Source: a virus
Reading direction: 5' to 3' (one strand)
Length of the DNA: 39,014 nucleotides
Virus record (IMG/VR): IMGVR_UViG_3300012988_000023
Span: 1 to 39,014 of that record
Part shown: positions 31,996 to 38,653 of the stretch, piece after piece
How positions within the stretch are numbered: position 1 is the first letter of the stretch
Layout of the letters: each line of letters begins with the position of its first letter
Translations under genes and position numbers: made by a program
Notes under the pieces: generated by a model
What the model saw: only the letters and a program-made list of their open reading frames with translations
Databases searched by the model: none
Told to the model about the DNA's origin: nothing

Positions 31996-32232
31996 ATGCC
32001 CGCCAAGTTCAAAGAAAGCCCGAGTAGCCGATCGCTCGCCACGCTCTTGGACCATCCCCTTTGGTGCGAGCGCTTGCGCGAGACGGGTATCCACAAGACG
32101 ATGTTGTGGCGCTATGCCACGGGCCGAGGCAAACCGCGCGCGGTACAGGCCGGCCTAATCCACAAGGCAACAAAGGGTCGCGTATCCGCGCTCGGCTGGC
32201 AAACCGATCGCGTGGTGCAGGGGGCAGCGTGA
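31996..32232 (+). CDS. Cro-like HTH protein
   Basis: 78 residues from ATG 31996, with AGGG eight bases upstream. The segment LRETGIHKTMLWRYATGRGKPRAVQAGLIHKATKGRVSALGWQ has the pattern of small Cro/YdaS-type antirepressors in which a short HTH (IHKTMLWRYATGRGKP) reads the operator. It is divergent to the repressor at 31484-31903 and is the first gene of the plus-strand lysis-integration-replication operon. Stop overlaps the next GTG (GTGA). Confidence 0.75.
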   Translation: MPAKFKESPSSRSLATLLDHPLWCERLRETGIHKTMLWRYATGRGKPRAVQAGLIHKATKGRVSALGWQTDRVVQGAA

Positions 32233-32795
32233 GCCCGAGCGATCGTGTTGGATGGGCGACGCTCCTATCGCTCGCCCTATTCGCGATCATCGTGGCCATT
32301 GCGGCCCACTGCCGAGCCGACGATCCACGGTTGGTCGACCGGTTGGTCATCGTGCAATCGGCCTACCAATCAAACCTAGACACGCCCGTGGACGCTCGTG
32401 AGCTGGCTGAAGCCATCGCCGCCATCCCCCGGGTTAACGCCTCGTGGGCGGCCCTCGTGCTCACCATTGCGGCGCACGAGAGCGCGCTGAGCGCCCGGAT
32501 CGCCCGCGGCGAGTGCAAGCGCTACGAGTGCGACGGGGGGCGCGCTTCCGGCCTCTACCAGAGCCACAAAAACAAGCTGAACGCGGCCGTGTGGGGCTCG
32601 ACCGATATTCGGGTGCAAACGCTCGAAGCGGCCCGAGCGCTCCGGAGCGGGTTCTATACGTGCAAGGCGAACGGCCTCGGCCCCAATTGGGTGCGCCTCA
32701 CGATCAACGGCTACGCGGGCAAGCGCTGCGATGCGCAATGGCGCGGGCTCGAAGAGCGGATCGCAACCTACGAGAGGATCCGGGGCCGCCTATGA
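32229..32795 (+). CDS. Membrane-anchored lytic transglycosylase (endolysin candidate)
   Basis: 188 residues from GTG 32229 (GTGA overlap); the longer frame to 32061 lies within the Cro-like gene. A signal-anchor or signal peptide at residues 8-27 (GWATLLSLALFAIIVAIAAH) precedes a lysozyme-like goose/SLT fold: LVLTIAAHESALSARIARG with the catalytic Glu at about residue 84, then GGRASGLYQSHKN (typical G-L-W/Y-Q motif). Several cysteines (C96, C101 and others) suggest disulfides in the periplasm. It should cleave peptidoglycan during lysis or entry. Its location among early genes, next to cro and integrase, is unusual. Confidence 0.78.
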   Translation: MSPSDRVGWATLLSLALFAIIVAIAAHCRADDPRLVDRLVIVQSAYQSNLDTPVDARELAEAIAAIPRVNASWAALVLTIAAHESALSARIARGECKRYECDGGRASGLYQSHKNKLNAAVWGSTDIRVQTLEAARALRSGFYTCKANGLGPNWVRLTINGYAGKRCDAQWRGLEERIATYERIRGRL

Positions 32796-33067
32796 CCGAT
32801 CGAGCTAGTGGCCGCGTGTGCATGGCGAAGCTGGCTCGCATCAAATCCCGCATTGCTGAGATCGATGCCGAGCGCTCGCAGCTGAGCGCCGAAGAAAGCA
32901 AGATCTTCCACGAGCTAGCCGACGGAGAGACCGTCGACATGACTACGGGCAAACGGCTCTCGCGAGAGCGCCGATTCATTCACGATCAGCACATCAACCC
33001 CGAGGCGGACGCCGAAGCGCGAGCCTCATTACACCGCAACGCACTGAAACGAAGGATCCGAGCATGA
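32792..33067 (+). CDS. Small coiled-coil protein before the integrase
   Basis: 91 residues from ATG 32792 (ATGA overlap with the lysis gene); the long frame to 32444 is a shadow. The product is a charged helix (MAKLARIKSRIAEIDAERSQLSAEESKIFHELAD) followed by a basic tail with histidines. Its stop overlaps the integrase ATG. Position is where an excisionase could sit, but no HTH was recognised. Confidence 0.65.
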   Translation: MTDRASGRVCMAKLARIKSRIAEIDAERSQLSAEESKIFHELADGETVDMTTGKRLSRERRFIHDQHINPEADAEARASLHRNALKRRIRA

Positions 33068-34521
33068 AACAAGCGACCGCAAGGCGTCTACCGCAACCCG
33101 ATTTTGAAGCCCCAAAGCCGATCTATAACGAGCCCCGCTTACTCGCTGGCTCTGTCGAAACGGTCAAAAACAAAGCGGGCGAGATCATCGGCTACCAGGG
33201 CCGGCTACCGCGCAGCAAAAGCAAATCGCCGGACAGCAAGCAGCGCGGCAAGTTCCGCGAGCGCGTAGGGTCGCTCAAAGCCACGCGCGCCGAAGCGATC
33301 GAGATCGTGAACGCGGCACTCCGGCAGATCCAGGCAGGCACGCTCACGCAAGGGCGCACCTATAAAGACTGGACCGATTACGAGATCAAGCGCCGACATC
33401 AGGCCGCTCTCACGGAAACGCGCGATCCGATCTTGGCTGACAAGCGCGTAGGGATCTGGCGCTCTTGCCAGAAAAACTGGCTCAGCACCGCGCCCTTTTA
33501 CGAGTGGCCGATCAACTCGATCACAAACGATGACTGCCAAGCGTTCGTAAATTCGATCGTGCAGAGCAACGCGCTGGCCGGCGGATCGATCCGCAACATC
33601 GCGCAAATGCTGAAACTCGTTTTCAAAGCCGCGAAGATCCGACCGAACCCCGCGCACGAGCTGGACGTCCCTGAGCGCGGCGAACCGAAGCTAGAGCACA
33701 TGCGCCTAGCCGCTCAGCGTCGTTTTTTTAGCAACGAAGCGATCCCGCTGGCCGATCGGATCATGGTCGGATGCGGCATGGGCGCGGGCTTGCGCATCGG
33801 CGAATTGCTCGCGCTCGAACCGCATCACATCGAATTCGATGCGGGCGAGAAACGCGGGCGGCTAACGGTCGAATACGGAGGCGATCGCCACGCGCAAACG
33901 AAGAGCGGCCGCACGCGCATCGTGGAGCTCTTCGAGCCGGGGCTAGGTTTTTTCAAGCTATGGATGCGCGACCACTACAAAGGCACGCCTCGCGTATTCG
34001 AGGGCCCGAAGGGCGGCTACCTGTCTACGTGGGGCGCTCAGTTCAAAGAGTGGACGGGCTCGATCGGTCAGCGTATGTTTTCGCACCTCATGCGGCACTC
34101 GTACGCGATGGCGATGCTTAACGGATGGTGGGGCTACGAGCTCAAACCGCTCGGCTTTATCCAAGCTCAGCTAGGGCACACGGAGTTCAGCACGACCGAG
34201 CGCTATTACGCGCACTACATGCCCGGCACGTGGAAGGACGATGTCGACCGGATGACGGGGCACAAGTCAAAAGGGCGACGCGAGATCGTGACGGCTAGCG
34301 GCCTGTTGAGTGGCCTGTCAGATCCGCCGAAGGGTGGCACAAACCCCGAGAAAAAGGGCAAAACTGAGCCCGAGCATCCTACTAGATGGTCAAGCACTGT
34401 TTTCCCGGGAATTCCCGAGGAAAATGAGCAAAAAGCGGCCTGCAACGGGCCACACTGCCACCCCGCAACACTAAGCCGCTTTAGCCCGCGGCGCCGCCGT
34501 CGAAATGGGGGCGTTGCGTGA
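33064..34521 (+). CDS. int: Tyrosine-family integrase
   Basis: 485 residues, ATG 33064 (ATGA overlap). The catalytic set is present: R244 (GLRIGELLAL), K280 (TKSGRTR), H341-x-x-R344 (SHLMRHSYA), H372 (QLGH) and a nucleophile Tyr at about 382 (TTERYYAH). An N-terminal arm-binding and core-binding region of 230 residues precedes it. A 90-residue tail after the catalytic domain is Pro/Arg-rich and low in complexity; its coding sequence contains a near-perfect palindrome at 34400-34424. It recombines attP with a host attB. No attP was identified. Confidence 0.93.
   Translation: MKQATARRLPQPDFEAPKPIYNEPRLLAGSVETVKNKAGEIIGYQGRLPRSKSKSPDSKQRGKFRERVGSLKATRAEAIEIVNAALRQIQAGTLTQGRTYKDWTDYEIKRRHQAALTETRDPILADKRVGIWRSCQKNWLSTAPFYEWPINSITNDDCQAFVNSIVQSNALAGGSIRNIAQMLKLVFKAAKIRPNPAHELDVPERGEPKLEHMRLAAQRRFFSNEAIPLADRIMVGCGMGAGLRIGELLALEPHHIEFDAGEKRGRLTVEYGGDRHAQTKSGRTRIVELFEPGLGFFKLWMRDHYKGTPRVFEGPKGGYLSTWGAQFKEWTGSIGQRMFSHLMRHSYAMAMLNGWWGYELKPLGFIQAQLGHTEFSTTERYYAHYMPGTWKDDVDRMTGHKSKGRREIVTASGLLSGLSDPPKGGTNPEKKGKTEPEHPTRWSSTVFPGIPEENEQKAACNGPHCHPATLSRFSPRRRRRNGGVA
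34400..34424. repeat. Near-perfect palindrome within the integrase tail coding region
   Basis: TTTTCCCGGGAA and TTCCCGAGGAAAA mirror each other around AATT, with one extra base in the right arm. It lies in the low-complexity 3' part of the integrase gene, where some phages place an integration or regulatory site, but this is only positional. Confidence 0.45.
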
Positions 34522-34745
34522 CGCGGCAGAGGGGGCCGCGCGTGATCGATCTGGCCGCTGAGAGGGCGGCCAGGGGGGCTGTCCAGGCTGGCGCTATGTC
34601 GGCCTGGATCGAGGGCTCAGAGGTAGTGGTGCAGTTCCCCGGCGGGCAGCGCCAGCGGCTAACGCCCCATCACCTCCGGATCTGGCGAGACAATTTCGCA
34701 GCGTTGCTAGGCAACATCGAAGCGGCCGAGCGGGGCCGCAAATGA
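34518..34745 (+). CDS. Small hypothetical protein
   Basis: 75 residues from GTG 34518 (GTGA overlap with the integrase). Basic start, then WIEGSEVVVQFPGGQRQRLTPHHLRIWRDNFAALLGNIEAAERGRK, a short beta hairpin plus helix seen in other phage mini-proteins without known role. The stop overlaps the methyltransferase ATG (ATGA), so the three genes are coupled. Confidence 0.65.
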   Translation: MTRQRGPRVIDLAAERAARGAVQAGAMSAWIEGSEVVVQFPGGQRQRLTPHHLRIWRDNFAALLGNIEAAERGRK

Positions 34746-35611
34746 TCGTGCACTCCGATCCTCTGTCGGCTGTGCACGTTGCCGATTGCCTCAGCGCCGA
34801 AGCTGCGATCGAGGCGATGGCGGGGCAACGCGCCGATGCCCTGATCTTCGATGCGCCGTTCAGCGCGAAGACTCACGAGGGGCACAAGAACGGCAAGCTC
34901 ACCACGGAGCGGGCGGCATCGTTCGCACGCGCGCAACGCGCTCGTGGGCTCGACTCCGCCGAGATCCGTTACGCGAGCAAGAGCGGCGATGCGGCGATGC
35001 GGCGCGATATCGTTTACCCGCATTTCGACGGGCCAAAGATCGATCTCTTTTGCCGCGTGTGGCTCCCCCTTTGCGCTGGATGGGTCGTGAGCATTACGGA
35101 CGATGTGCTCGCGCCCGAATGGGCTAGCGCCTTCGAGCAAGCCGGGCTCTATGTGTTCGCGCCGCTCCCGCTCGTGGAGCTCGGAGGGCGCATCCGAGTG
35201 TGCGGCGATGGCCCTAGCTCGTGGACTTGCTGGATCGTGGTCGCTCGCCCGCGTGGTGCGCCCTATTCGAAATGGGGCACGTTGCCCGGTGCATACGTGC
35301 AATCGGCGGAGCGTGATTTCAACCGTAAGGGTGGGTCGAGCCGGATCGTAGGCGGCAAGCCTTTTAAAGCCATGTGCGCGATCGTTGGGGACTACTCCCG
35401 CCGGGGTGATTTGATCGTCGATCCGTTCTGCGGCGGAGGCACCACGCTAGCCGCTGCGAAACACATGGGCAGGCGATCGATCGGGCTCGACCGCTCGGAG
35501 CTGCACGCGAAGATCTCAGCGAAGCGCGTGGCCAAGACGCGCGAGCAAATGAGCCTGTTCGAAGCATCACCCGAGCGGGTGACATTCAAGCAAGAGGGGC
35601 TATTTAAATGA
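34742..35611 (+). CDS. DNA methyltransferase (N4/N6 type)
   Basis: 289 residues, ATG 34742 (ATGA overlap). Motif order is beta-class: the catalytic motif IV comes first (DAPFSAKTHEG, about residues 37-47) and the S-adenosylmethionine motif I comes last (VDPFCGGGTTLAAAKHMGRRSIGLD). The catalytic tetrapeptide is DAPF rather than the common DPPY, so the enzyme is a variant or may be impaired. It would modify adenine or cytosine amino groups in phage or host DNA, possibly against host restriction. Target is not known; the phage is very rich in GATC and CTAG. Confidence 0.85.
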   Translation: MIVHSDPLSAVHVADCLSAEAAIEAMAGQRADALIFDAPFSAKTHEGHKNGKLTTERAASFARAQRARGLDSAEIRYASKSGDAAMRRDIVYPHFDGPKIDLFCRVWLPLCAGWVVSITDDVLAPEWASAFEQAGLYVFAPLPLVELGGRIRVCGDGPSSWTCWIVVARPRGAPYSKWGTLPGAYVQSAERDFNRKGGSSRIVGGKPFKAMCAIVGDYSRRGDLIVDPFCGGGTTLAAAKHMGRRSIGLDRSELHAKISAKRVAKTREQMSLFEASPERVTFKQEGLFK

Positions 35612-35928
35612 TCCTGATCGATGACGATTTGTTCGAGGCCTCCGGGCTCACGGACGATCTCATGCACGAGCCCGATGGGGGGCACGGCTTGCGCATCGCG
35701 AGGCGGATCCAGGTCCTTACCTGGCTCTATGCCGGGGGCACGCATGGCGGGCCGCTAGCGCCTGCTCTCAGCGCCGCGATCGCGTGGTGGGCAGAGCATC
35801 GCCCCGAGCTCCGATCGTGGCGCCTAGCGTCGCTAGGGGCCGTGCTCTTGCAGCTCGAAGCGCTCGGGGTGGTCGACACATTCAGCGAATGCGTAGGCGG
35901 ATTTCACGTGAAACTCAGAGAGGGCTAA
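35608..35928 (+). CDS. Hypothetical protein next to methyltransferase
   Basis: 106 residues from ATG 35608 (ATGA overlap). Alternating helices and short strands (RIQVLTWLYAGGTHGGPLAPALSAAIAWWAEHRP, WRLASLGAVLLQLEALGVVDTF) suggest a small winged-helix-like domain. It precedes the replication initiator gene and may be a regulator or accessory of replication. No family recognised. Confidence 0.65.
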   Translation: MILIDDDLFEASGLTDDLMHEPDGGHGLRIARRIQVLTWLYAGGTHGGPLAPALSAAIAWWAEHRPELRSWRLASLGAVLLQLEALGVVDTFSECVGGFHVKLREG

Positions 35929-35931
35929 CCG

Positions 35932-36636
35932 ATGGAACTAGATCCGATCATCGTTGCAAAACTCCCCACTGAAGATCTCCAAGCCCTATTGCAAATCGCC
36001 GCTAGGCTGGCGCCGCTAGGTGTTGCGATTGAGCTCAAACGGTCGCGATCCGCCATGGCGAAAGCCGCCGGCCAAGCCAGCGCCCAAGCCCGCCGGGAGC
36101 GATTCGGCACAGCACAGCCCCCGAACGCACCCGAACACCGTTCGAACACCGAACAGACCCGAACGGACTCGAACGAACCCGAACGGAGCTCGAACGCCGA
36201 ACACCCTCGAACGAACCCGAACAAAGCCGAACAGGGCTCGAACGAAATGGGGGGGGTAGGGGGGGGATCTCTCTCTCTGATCTCAGATCTAAGATCAGAA
36301 GATCCAGAGAGAGAGCGCGCGCGCGAGACCCGCGCCGAACGGAAGCCGAAAAGGGTAAAGGCCCCGACTTGGCGCCGCGTGCCGGAGGGCTGGCAACCGA
36401 CCGAGCAGCACCGGCAGATCGCCTCCGAATGCTGCGTCCCCTTCGAGCTAGAGCTAGCCAAGTTCCGCGATCACGAGTTCAGCACGCCGAAGCACGATCC
36501 CGACGCGACGTTTCGCAATTGGTTGCGCAACGCGCGCCCGGCCAAATCTTCCCCCTTTCCAGCCCTCCCGGCTCCGCCGAAAAACGGGCACCACGCCACA
36601 AAGGCCGAGATTGATCGCATGTTGGGGCTCGCGTGA
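35932..36636 (+). CDS. Replication initiator/helicase-loader-like protein with embedded iterons
   Basis: 234 residues, ATG 35932 (SD GAGAGGG). The N-terminal 60 residues are helical. Residues about 62-104 are a disordered repeat (SNTEQTRTDSNEPE, SNAEHPRTNPNKAE; 16 residues per unit) that corresponds to the DNA iterons at 36122-36243. The C-terminal domain (VPEGWQPTEQHRQIASECCVPFELELAKFRDHEF, DPDATFRNWLRNAR) is typical of phage DnaT/replisome-organiser proteins. It overlaps the helicase GTG (GTGA), and like lambda O it seems to carry its origin inside its own gene. Confidence 0.8.
   Translation: MELDPIIVAKLPTEDLQALLQIAARLAPLGVAIELKRSRSAMAKAAGQASAQARRERFGTAQPPNAPEHRSNTEQTRTDSNEPERSSNAEHPRTNPNKAEQGSNEMGGVGGGSLSLISDLRSEDPERERARETRAERKPKRVKAPTWRRVPEGWQPTEQHRQIASECCVPFELELAKFRDHEFSTPKHDPDATFRNWLRNARPAKSSPFPALPAPPKNGHHATKAEIDRMLGLA
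36122..36243. repeat. Iteron array (candidate replication origin)
   Basis: Fifteen CGAAC words in 122 bases. Thirteen fall on a nearly helical spacing: 36122, 36132, 36143, 36150, 36160, 36170, 36180, 36191, 36198, 36208, 36218, 36228, 36239; extra copies are at 36174 and 36212. The spacing pattern 7-10-10-10-11 repeats with a period of 48 bases (36143, 36191, 36239), matching a 16-residue protein repeat. This is the arrangement expected of initiator-binding iterons in a lambda-type origin. Confidence 0.75.
36249..36315. other. G8-TA-G8 tract and nested hairpin beside the iterons
   Basis: Two runs of eight G (36249-36256 and 36259-36266) separated by TA are followed by CTCTCTCTCTG (36269-36279) and its exact complement CAGAGAGAGAG (36305-36315). 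Between them TGATCT (36278-36283) pairs with AGATCA (36292-36297). The G runs could fold into a quadruplex and the purine/pyrimidine arms into a hairpin or triplex. Next to the iterons this may be the melting or regulatory part of the origin. Confidence 0.6.
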
Positions 36637-37955
36637 GCGAGGCCCTAGACGGGCTCCGGCTCGCTGAACGCGTGCTGAGCGCGTGGTTTTACGATCAGCG
36701 GTTTAAAGCCGCTTGGAAGCCCGAGCCCGACTTGTTTTTGCTGCCCGCCCATCGGGCCATGGCCGAGCTAATGGCCGCTCGGGGGCCGGCCCTCACGGAT
36801 ACCGGGCTAACGCTCGAAATGCGCCGCATGGGGCAGCTAGAGCTATTCCCAGGGCTAGGTGCGGGCTCCGTGCAGCAAGGGGCCAACGCGATCGCCGATA
36901 TCGTGCACGGCTGCCCGGTCGTGCTCGACCCCTGGGAAGCGCTGGCCGAGCTCCGGGCGGATGTGGCCTACGGCCGGCTCCATGGCGGGGTTTCCAACGC
37001 GCTCAGGATGACGGCCGAGGCCCGGAGCCTGCCCGACCTAAAAGCGGGCATTGCGGCCGCGCTAGGGGCCGCGGATGGGCTCGGAGCGGTAACGGCTGAG
37101 CTCAGCACGGACGGGGCCGATGCCGAGCTAGCGCGGGTGTTTGGCGAGCCCCGCGTCTTTGGGTGCCCGACCGGCTCGGCTTCGCTGGATCGCACTACAG
37201 GCGGGCTACGCCCCCTCGATGTGTGGGCGATCGGGGCTCCGACCAATTGGGGCAAGAGCTCCTATTTGTGTGCGCTGTATCGGCGCGCCATTGGCACCGA
37301 TCGGCGCGTGCTGATCGTGTCGGGCGAAGACCCTTTCGCCCTCTACATGCAACGCATCCTAGGCGGGCTCGCGGGCGTGAATGCGTGGCGCATGCGTGAG
37401 GCTCGTTTGCTGCCCTTCGAGCGCGAACGCGTGCGGGCAGCGCGAGCCCAGATCCCAACGCATCCGCTCTTCGTGAATGGGATCGGGCGCGCCGTCGAAT
37501 CGCTCGCGGCCGACATCCGGAGCGTGCTCACGGCTAGCGAGGTACCGCCCGATCGCTGGATCGTGATGGTCGATTATCTGCAAGCGTTTCGATCGGCACA
37601 CAAGCATCAGGATCGCCGCGCTGAGATCATTCACTGTTCGCGCCTGTTCACCGATGCGATCAAGACCGCGGGGGCAGCCGGGATCCTCACCTCGCAAGTA
37701 ACCCGCGGGGCTGATGGGAAACTCAAGATGCGCGAGGCCGATGACATTATCCACGCGGCCGAGGTTGGGCTTTATGGCGAGATGGAGGATCGCGTGGAGC
37801 TCGACTTTGACGGGCGCAAACAGGTCGATGAGCGCGCTCGATCTTTCTTCGTAGCGAAGATCAAAAACGGACCAAGCGGGTTCACTGCCCCGCTCACTTG
37901 GGACGCGAACGCAGCAACGTTCGGAGATAACTCCGATGAGTTAGAGGCAGCATAA
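36633..37955 (+). CDS. DnaB-like replicative helicase
   Basis: 440 residues, GTG 36633 (GTGA overlap). An N-terminal helical domain (RLAERVLSAWFYDQRFK, PAHRAMAELMAARGPALT) resembles DnaB-N; the C-terminal RecA-like domain has Walker A GAPTNWGKSS (201-210), catalytic Glu in SGEDP (about 232), Walker B VMVDYLQ (D314) and TSQVTRG motif. It should act as a hexamer at the replication fork, loaded by the protein encoded just upstream. It is the major replication enzyme of the phage; no DNA polymerase was found, so host polymerase is probably used. Confidence 0.9.
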   Translation: MSEALDGLRLAERVLSAWFYDQRFKAAWKPEPDLFLLPAHRAMAELMAARGPALTDTGLTLEMRRMGQLELFPGLGAGSVQQGANAIADIVHGCPVVLDPWEALAELRADVAYGRLHGGVSNALRMTAEARSLPDLKAGIAAALGAADGLGAVTAELSTDGADAELARVFGEPRVFGCPTGSASLDRTTGGLRPLDVWAIGAPTNWGKSSYLCALYRRAIGTDRRVLIVSGEDPFALYMQRILGGLAGVNAWRMREARLLPFERERVRAARAQIPTHPLFVNGIGRAVESLAADIRSVLTASEVPPDRWIVMVDYLQAFRSAHKHQDRRAEIIHCSRLFTDAIKTAGAAGILTSQVTRGADGKLKMREADDIIHAAEVGLYGEMEDRVELDFDGRKQVDERARSFFVAKIKNGPSGFTAPLTWDANAATFGDNSDELEAA

Positions 37956-37972
37956 CACCGGAGGATAGGATC

Positions 37973-38113
37973 ATGCCACTCAAATCAGGCAAGTCTAAGG
38001 CAGCGTTCCAAAGCAACGTGAGGACAGAGATCGCAGCGGGAAAGCCAGCAAAGCAGGCCGTAGCGATCGCTTACTCAAAGCAGCGCCAAAAACCGACGCG
38101 AACGAAGCGATGA
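37973..38113 (+). CDS. DUF6496-like small basic protein
   Basis: 46 residues from ATG 37973, after GGAGGA (37961-37966). The sequence MPLKSGKSKAAFQSNVRTEI and GKPAKQAVAIAYSKQR fits a small phage family with a PxKSGKS start and a K/QAVAIA helix. It is basic and could bind nucleic acid. The TGA overlaps the ATG of the nuclease gene (ATGA at 38110). Confidence 0.75.
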   Translation: MPLKSGKSKAAFQSNVRTEIAAGKPAKQAVAIAYSKQRQKPTRTKR

Positions 38114-38502
38114 ACGAAACGGATCTCAGCAAGGGGATCCGCCAAGCGCTACGCGCCAAGGGGTGCCGGGTGATTCGCGTGCAGACGGGGATCATTCCGG
38201 CCCTTTATGGCGCTACGAAGCGCTTTATCCACTGCGCGGAGAACGGAACGCCCGATTGGCTAGTGATTCGAGAGCCCGCCGTTTACACGTGGCTAGAGGT
38301 GAAGATCGAAGGCGGAAGGCTCACGCCCGCGCAGCAAGCTTGGCATGAGTGGGCGGTTAGCGCGGGCCTCCGTGTCGCGGTCGTGCGCTCGATCTCGGAA
38401 GCGATAGCGGCGGTTTTCGCGCCTCGGATCCAGCATGTTCCGGCTCCCGTAGCGTCTTCGCTAGCGCGCTCTGTTTCGGCTCGCGCACGACACGCACGCT
38501 AA
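38110..38502 (+). CDS. VRR-NUC domain nuclease
   Basis: 130 residues from ATG 38110. The PD-(D/E)xK-like VRR-NUC motifs are present: N-terminal acidic helix (ETDLSKGIRQALRAKG), NGTPDWLVI (D49), then WLEVKIEGGRLTPAQQAWHEWA (E63, K65, Q75). Phage members of this family are thought to process branched DNA such as Holliday junctions during replication or packaging. The last 30 residues are basic and low in complexity. End of the plus-strand replication operon. Confidence 0.9.
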   Translation: MNETDLSKGIRQALRAKGCRVIRVQTGIIPALYGATKRFIHCAENGTPDWLVIREPAVYTWLEVKIEGGRLTPAQQAWHEWAVSAGLRVAVVRSISEAIAAVFAPRIQHVPAPVASSLARSVSARARHAR

Positions 38503-38537
38503 GCGTGTTGCGCTTCGCCTCCACAATCCTATCGGAT

Positions 38538-38616
38538 GTGTCGGGATCGAATTGCGACACTATTGTCAATTGCGTATTTGACAAGTCTATGAGCCACATA
38601 GTAGCCAGATAGCTAC
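38538..38616. promoter_or_regulatory. Dyad-rich promoter/operator region before the early operon
   Basis: Three inverted repeats lie in tandem: GTGTCG (38538-38543)/CGACAC (38555-38560), TTGTCAA (38563-38569)/TTGACAA (38578-38584), GTAGC (38601-38605)/GCTAC (38612-38616). The second includes a consensus -35 box TTGACA (38578-38583); a -10 box is not clear, TAGTAG at 38599 is the nearest. AATTGCG occurs twice (38550, 38568). This 150-base gap is the only one before ATG 38654, so it probably controls the whole left operon. Confidence 0.55.
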
Positions 38617-38653
38617 GGGGCTAATTGGAGTCCCCGAACAGAGGGAGCCTTCA

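Noticed and set aside
38357-38599. Minus-strand ORF of 80 codons with a plausible N-terminus
   Set aside because: It overlaps the VRR-NUC 3' end by 146 bases and the presumed operator region; the C-terminal half is low complexity.
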